The notes under the pieces are model-generated. The model was not told the DNA's origin. It saw only the letters and a program-made list of their open reading frames with translations, and did not search any database. Positions 62,691-64,000 of a stretch of DNA of 64,000 bases are shown piece after piece. Numbering within the stretch: position 1 is the stretch's first letter; each line of letters opens with the position of its first letter. The stretch spans positions 58,953,246-59,017,245 of the forward strand of contig OV277866.1 of the NCBI GenBank assembly GCA_922989275.2, in the 5' to 3' direction. The position numbers and the translations under genes are program-made. This DNA is from Gari tellinella. Lineage: Eukaryota; Mollusca; Bivalvia; Cardiida; Psammobiidae.

Positions 62691-63396
62691 GGGCCTATTT
62701 TTAACTATTATGCTTCGAAACTGGAAGTATCAAATCAGTTGTCTTGTTCTGCCGTTCTCTGTTAGATGGGATAGTGAATTAGATACGTTGATTCATCTCG
62801 TTCCTTGCCTGGGAAAAACTAAATTCCACAGGCCTTCAATCTTTGATAAGCCAGCACTAACTCTTTCGACCTCTAATTCTGACAGATAAAAGCACCTCAT
62901 TCCACTGACAAGGCCATTTGAAAGTCTCAAATCTTTTAACAAATGGTTACTTTCAAATTGGGCGTTAAATTTGTAGATGTTGTTTTTCTCAGTGGAGTGA
63001 TCCCCGAAGTGATAGCAACAATGAAATTGGATTTGATCGCTTTATTTATGTCTCTGTGAGAAATCTCGTTCCAAGCGTATCAATTTCTCGCGAATGTTTC
63101 TCTTAGAGATTTATTTTTGCAGTTTGTTTTTAAATGTGTTTATTCCTCAAAACGATCGCTTTTCTATAGCTGAGGGGTATTTCAAAGAGGCTTGCTAGTT
63201 TACGCCATTGGTTTTAAATATCTTCCCTCTATTTGATAATATAATAAAATCCGTGATACTGTAGAAATTATTGCTCGGCGTCTGATAATGATCTCCAAAA
63301 GTTTAAAAACGCAACTGATGTCGTTATCGGCATGAAATGAGTTTATGATACGTTATTAAAATTTATATAAAATAACAACAAAGGAATTTTTATTAC
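62691..63396. other. Unrecognised stretch
   Basis: The 94-codon frame at 62605-62889 begins inside M2 and has no recognised domain. A palindrome remnant (CGGCGTCTGATAATGATC) is near 63277. Confidence 0.4.
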
Positions 63397-63604
63397 AGTG
63401 AAAAACCCGTTTTTCTTTCCCAAACATAATGCCTTTTGAAGAGAATTGTGTCTACTCGTATAACAAAGTCCGGCGTTTGGTCAGGCTCCAAACTGTTTGC
63501 CCCTGATTTAATTTTAAAAAAAAAACGTGCTACCATATCCAGACTTTAGTGTATTGCGTTGTGTTAAGGTTCCTTTAAGTGGAAAAGAATAACGTCTCTT
63601 TTAC
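63397..63604 (+). mobile_element. M1 MITE, degraded
   Basis: CAGTGAAAAACCCGTTTTTC to AAGAATAACGTCTC. The right palindrome arm GGTCAGGCTCCAAACTGTTTG is kept. Confidence 0.65.
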
Positions 63605-63663
63605 TTTTACACGCAAACTGTTTGCCTTTAACCTCTGTACGATACAGGCTGCTACATGTACAC

Positions 63664-63775
63664 TGGGGACCGTTTCATAAAACTTCGTACGTCAAAAACG
63701 GTCGTAAGTCAAAACTTGAAAATACATTTAATTTCTCATTTCTCGATCTAATACTGTCTTGTGACATCTCTTTAA
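63664..63775. mobile_element. F foldback MITE, left half
   Basis: CTGGGGACCGTTTCATAAAAC to CTGTCTTGTGACATCTCTTT, then joined directly to a P4 right end. Confidence 0.7.
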
Positions 63776-63801
63776 AGCGTCATTGAGAGTGAATAGGTTA
63801 A
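63774..63801 (+). mobile_element. P4 right-end fragment
   Basis: AAGCGTCATTGAGAGTGAAT then AGG-TTAA. It matches the P4 right end and is fused to the preceding F half. Confidence 0.65.
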
Positions 63802-63842
63802 GCAATGATTTCTTACGATTTTTAAAGTTTGTTTAATTTTTC

Positions 63843-63890
63843 GTGAACCCCTACGCTGCCTTTGCCCGAATAAATAGTTATTTGGATCCA
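63843..63890 (+). mobile_element. P5 left-end fragment
   Basis: GTGAACCCCTACGCTGCC and GCCCGAATAAATAGTTATTTG. It breaks at GGATCC where LINE sequence begins. Confidence 0.5.
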
Positions 63891-64000
63891 AGAGTGCGCG
63901 GGAGACCAAGAAAGACATGGTCTGATTGTGTGAAGGCAGACATGGATGTGTGCAAACTTGGTGATGTTAGCCCACTAGACAGAGCTGCTTGGAGATCTAG
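63891..64000 (+). pseudogene. LINE ORF2 C-terminal fragment, runs off the window
   Basis: The frame reads RVRGRPRKTWSDCVKADMDV and then CKLGDVSPLDRAAWRS to the window edge. The pattern R-G-R-P-x-x-TW-x-x-x-V-x-x-D followed by D-R-x-x-W is typical of the ORF2 C-terminus of several non-LTR groups. It differs from the other three LINEs here. Upstream is a MITE fragment, so the copy is truncated. Confidence 0.8.

Overview
This 64-kb window looks like repeat-dense, AT-rich intergenic or intronic DNA from an animal nuclear genome. The mixture of 5'-truncated non-LTR retrotransposons, a tRNA-headed SINE with a Deu-like body, roughly 160-bp tandem monomers inside a transposon-like unit, and very many short hairpin MITEs fits a bivalve mollusc. 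A dreissenid mussel is my guess from general impression only. I found no host protein-coding gene, rRNA or functional tRNA gene. Every long reading frame that I can interpret is retrotransposon debris or a translation of a MITE.

Family names used here are my own. TA-flanked (Tc1/mariner-like): M1 (ends CAGTGGAGAA, about 245 bp, more than 30 copies or fragments), M2 (ends CAGTAAAACCTCTC, about 200 bp) and M3 (ends CAGTGCTCCCTC, about 350 bp). TTAA-flanked (piggyBac-like): P1 (CCCATTTGTGCCC end), P2 (CCCTTTGAACCCTAG or CATTCAACCCTAG end), P3 (CCCTTTACTCCATAG end), P4 (CCCTTTCAC end), P5 (CCCTTCACTGCC end) and X, a 2.6-kb unit ending AGYCSCATTGTG. Others: H (CAGGGYTGCCA ends) and F (GGGGCCCGTTTCAT ends).

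Layout: 0-7.8 kb holds MITEs and fragments. 7.8-11.0 kb is a broken LINE (LINE-1) interrupted by a SINE-like insert. 11.2-14.4 kb is a MITE cluster with nested insertions. 14.4-17.2 kb is X copy A inside an M2. 17.4-28.8 kb holds MITEs and unrecognised DNA. 28.8-30.9 kb is a second LINE of the same family (LINE-2) with a duplicated 3' UTR. 31.4-34.9 kb holds P1 and M1 copies. 34.9-37.5 kb is X copy B, inverted relative to copy A. 37.5-64 kb is mostly MITEs, plus a deleted LINE (LINE-3, 44.3-44.9 kb), the tRNA-headed SINE (59.2-59.4 kb) and a LINE C-terminal fragment running off the window end (63.9-64.0 kb).

The most notable pattern is modular. Families with different terminal repeats and different target sites (TA versus TTAA) carry the same kind of central palindrome, GCAAACAGT-N-GATCAGACGCC and its reverse complement. 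A second hairpin module (GAAAGTAAAGCAGAATGCG and complement) is shared between P3 and H, and a looser relative sits in M2. Arm sequences differ between families but stay mutually complementary. One P2/P4 chimera changes family at the core. This suggests that the palindromes are exchanged between MITE families, or kept as foldback structures. No functional role is proven by the sequence.
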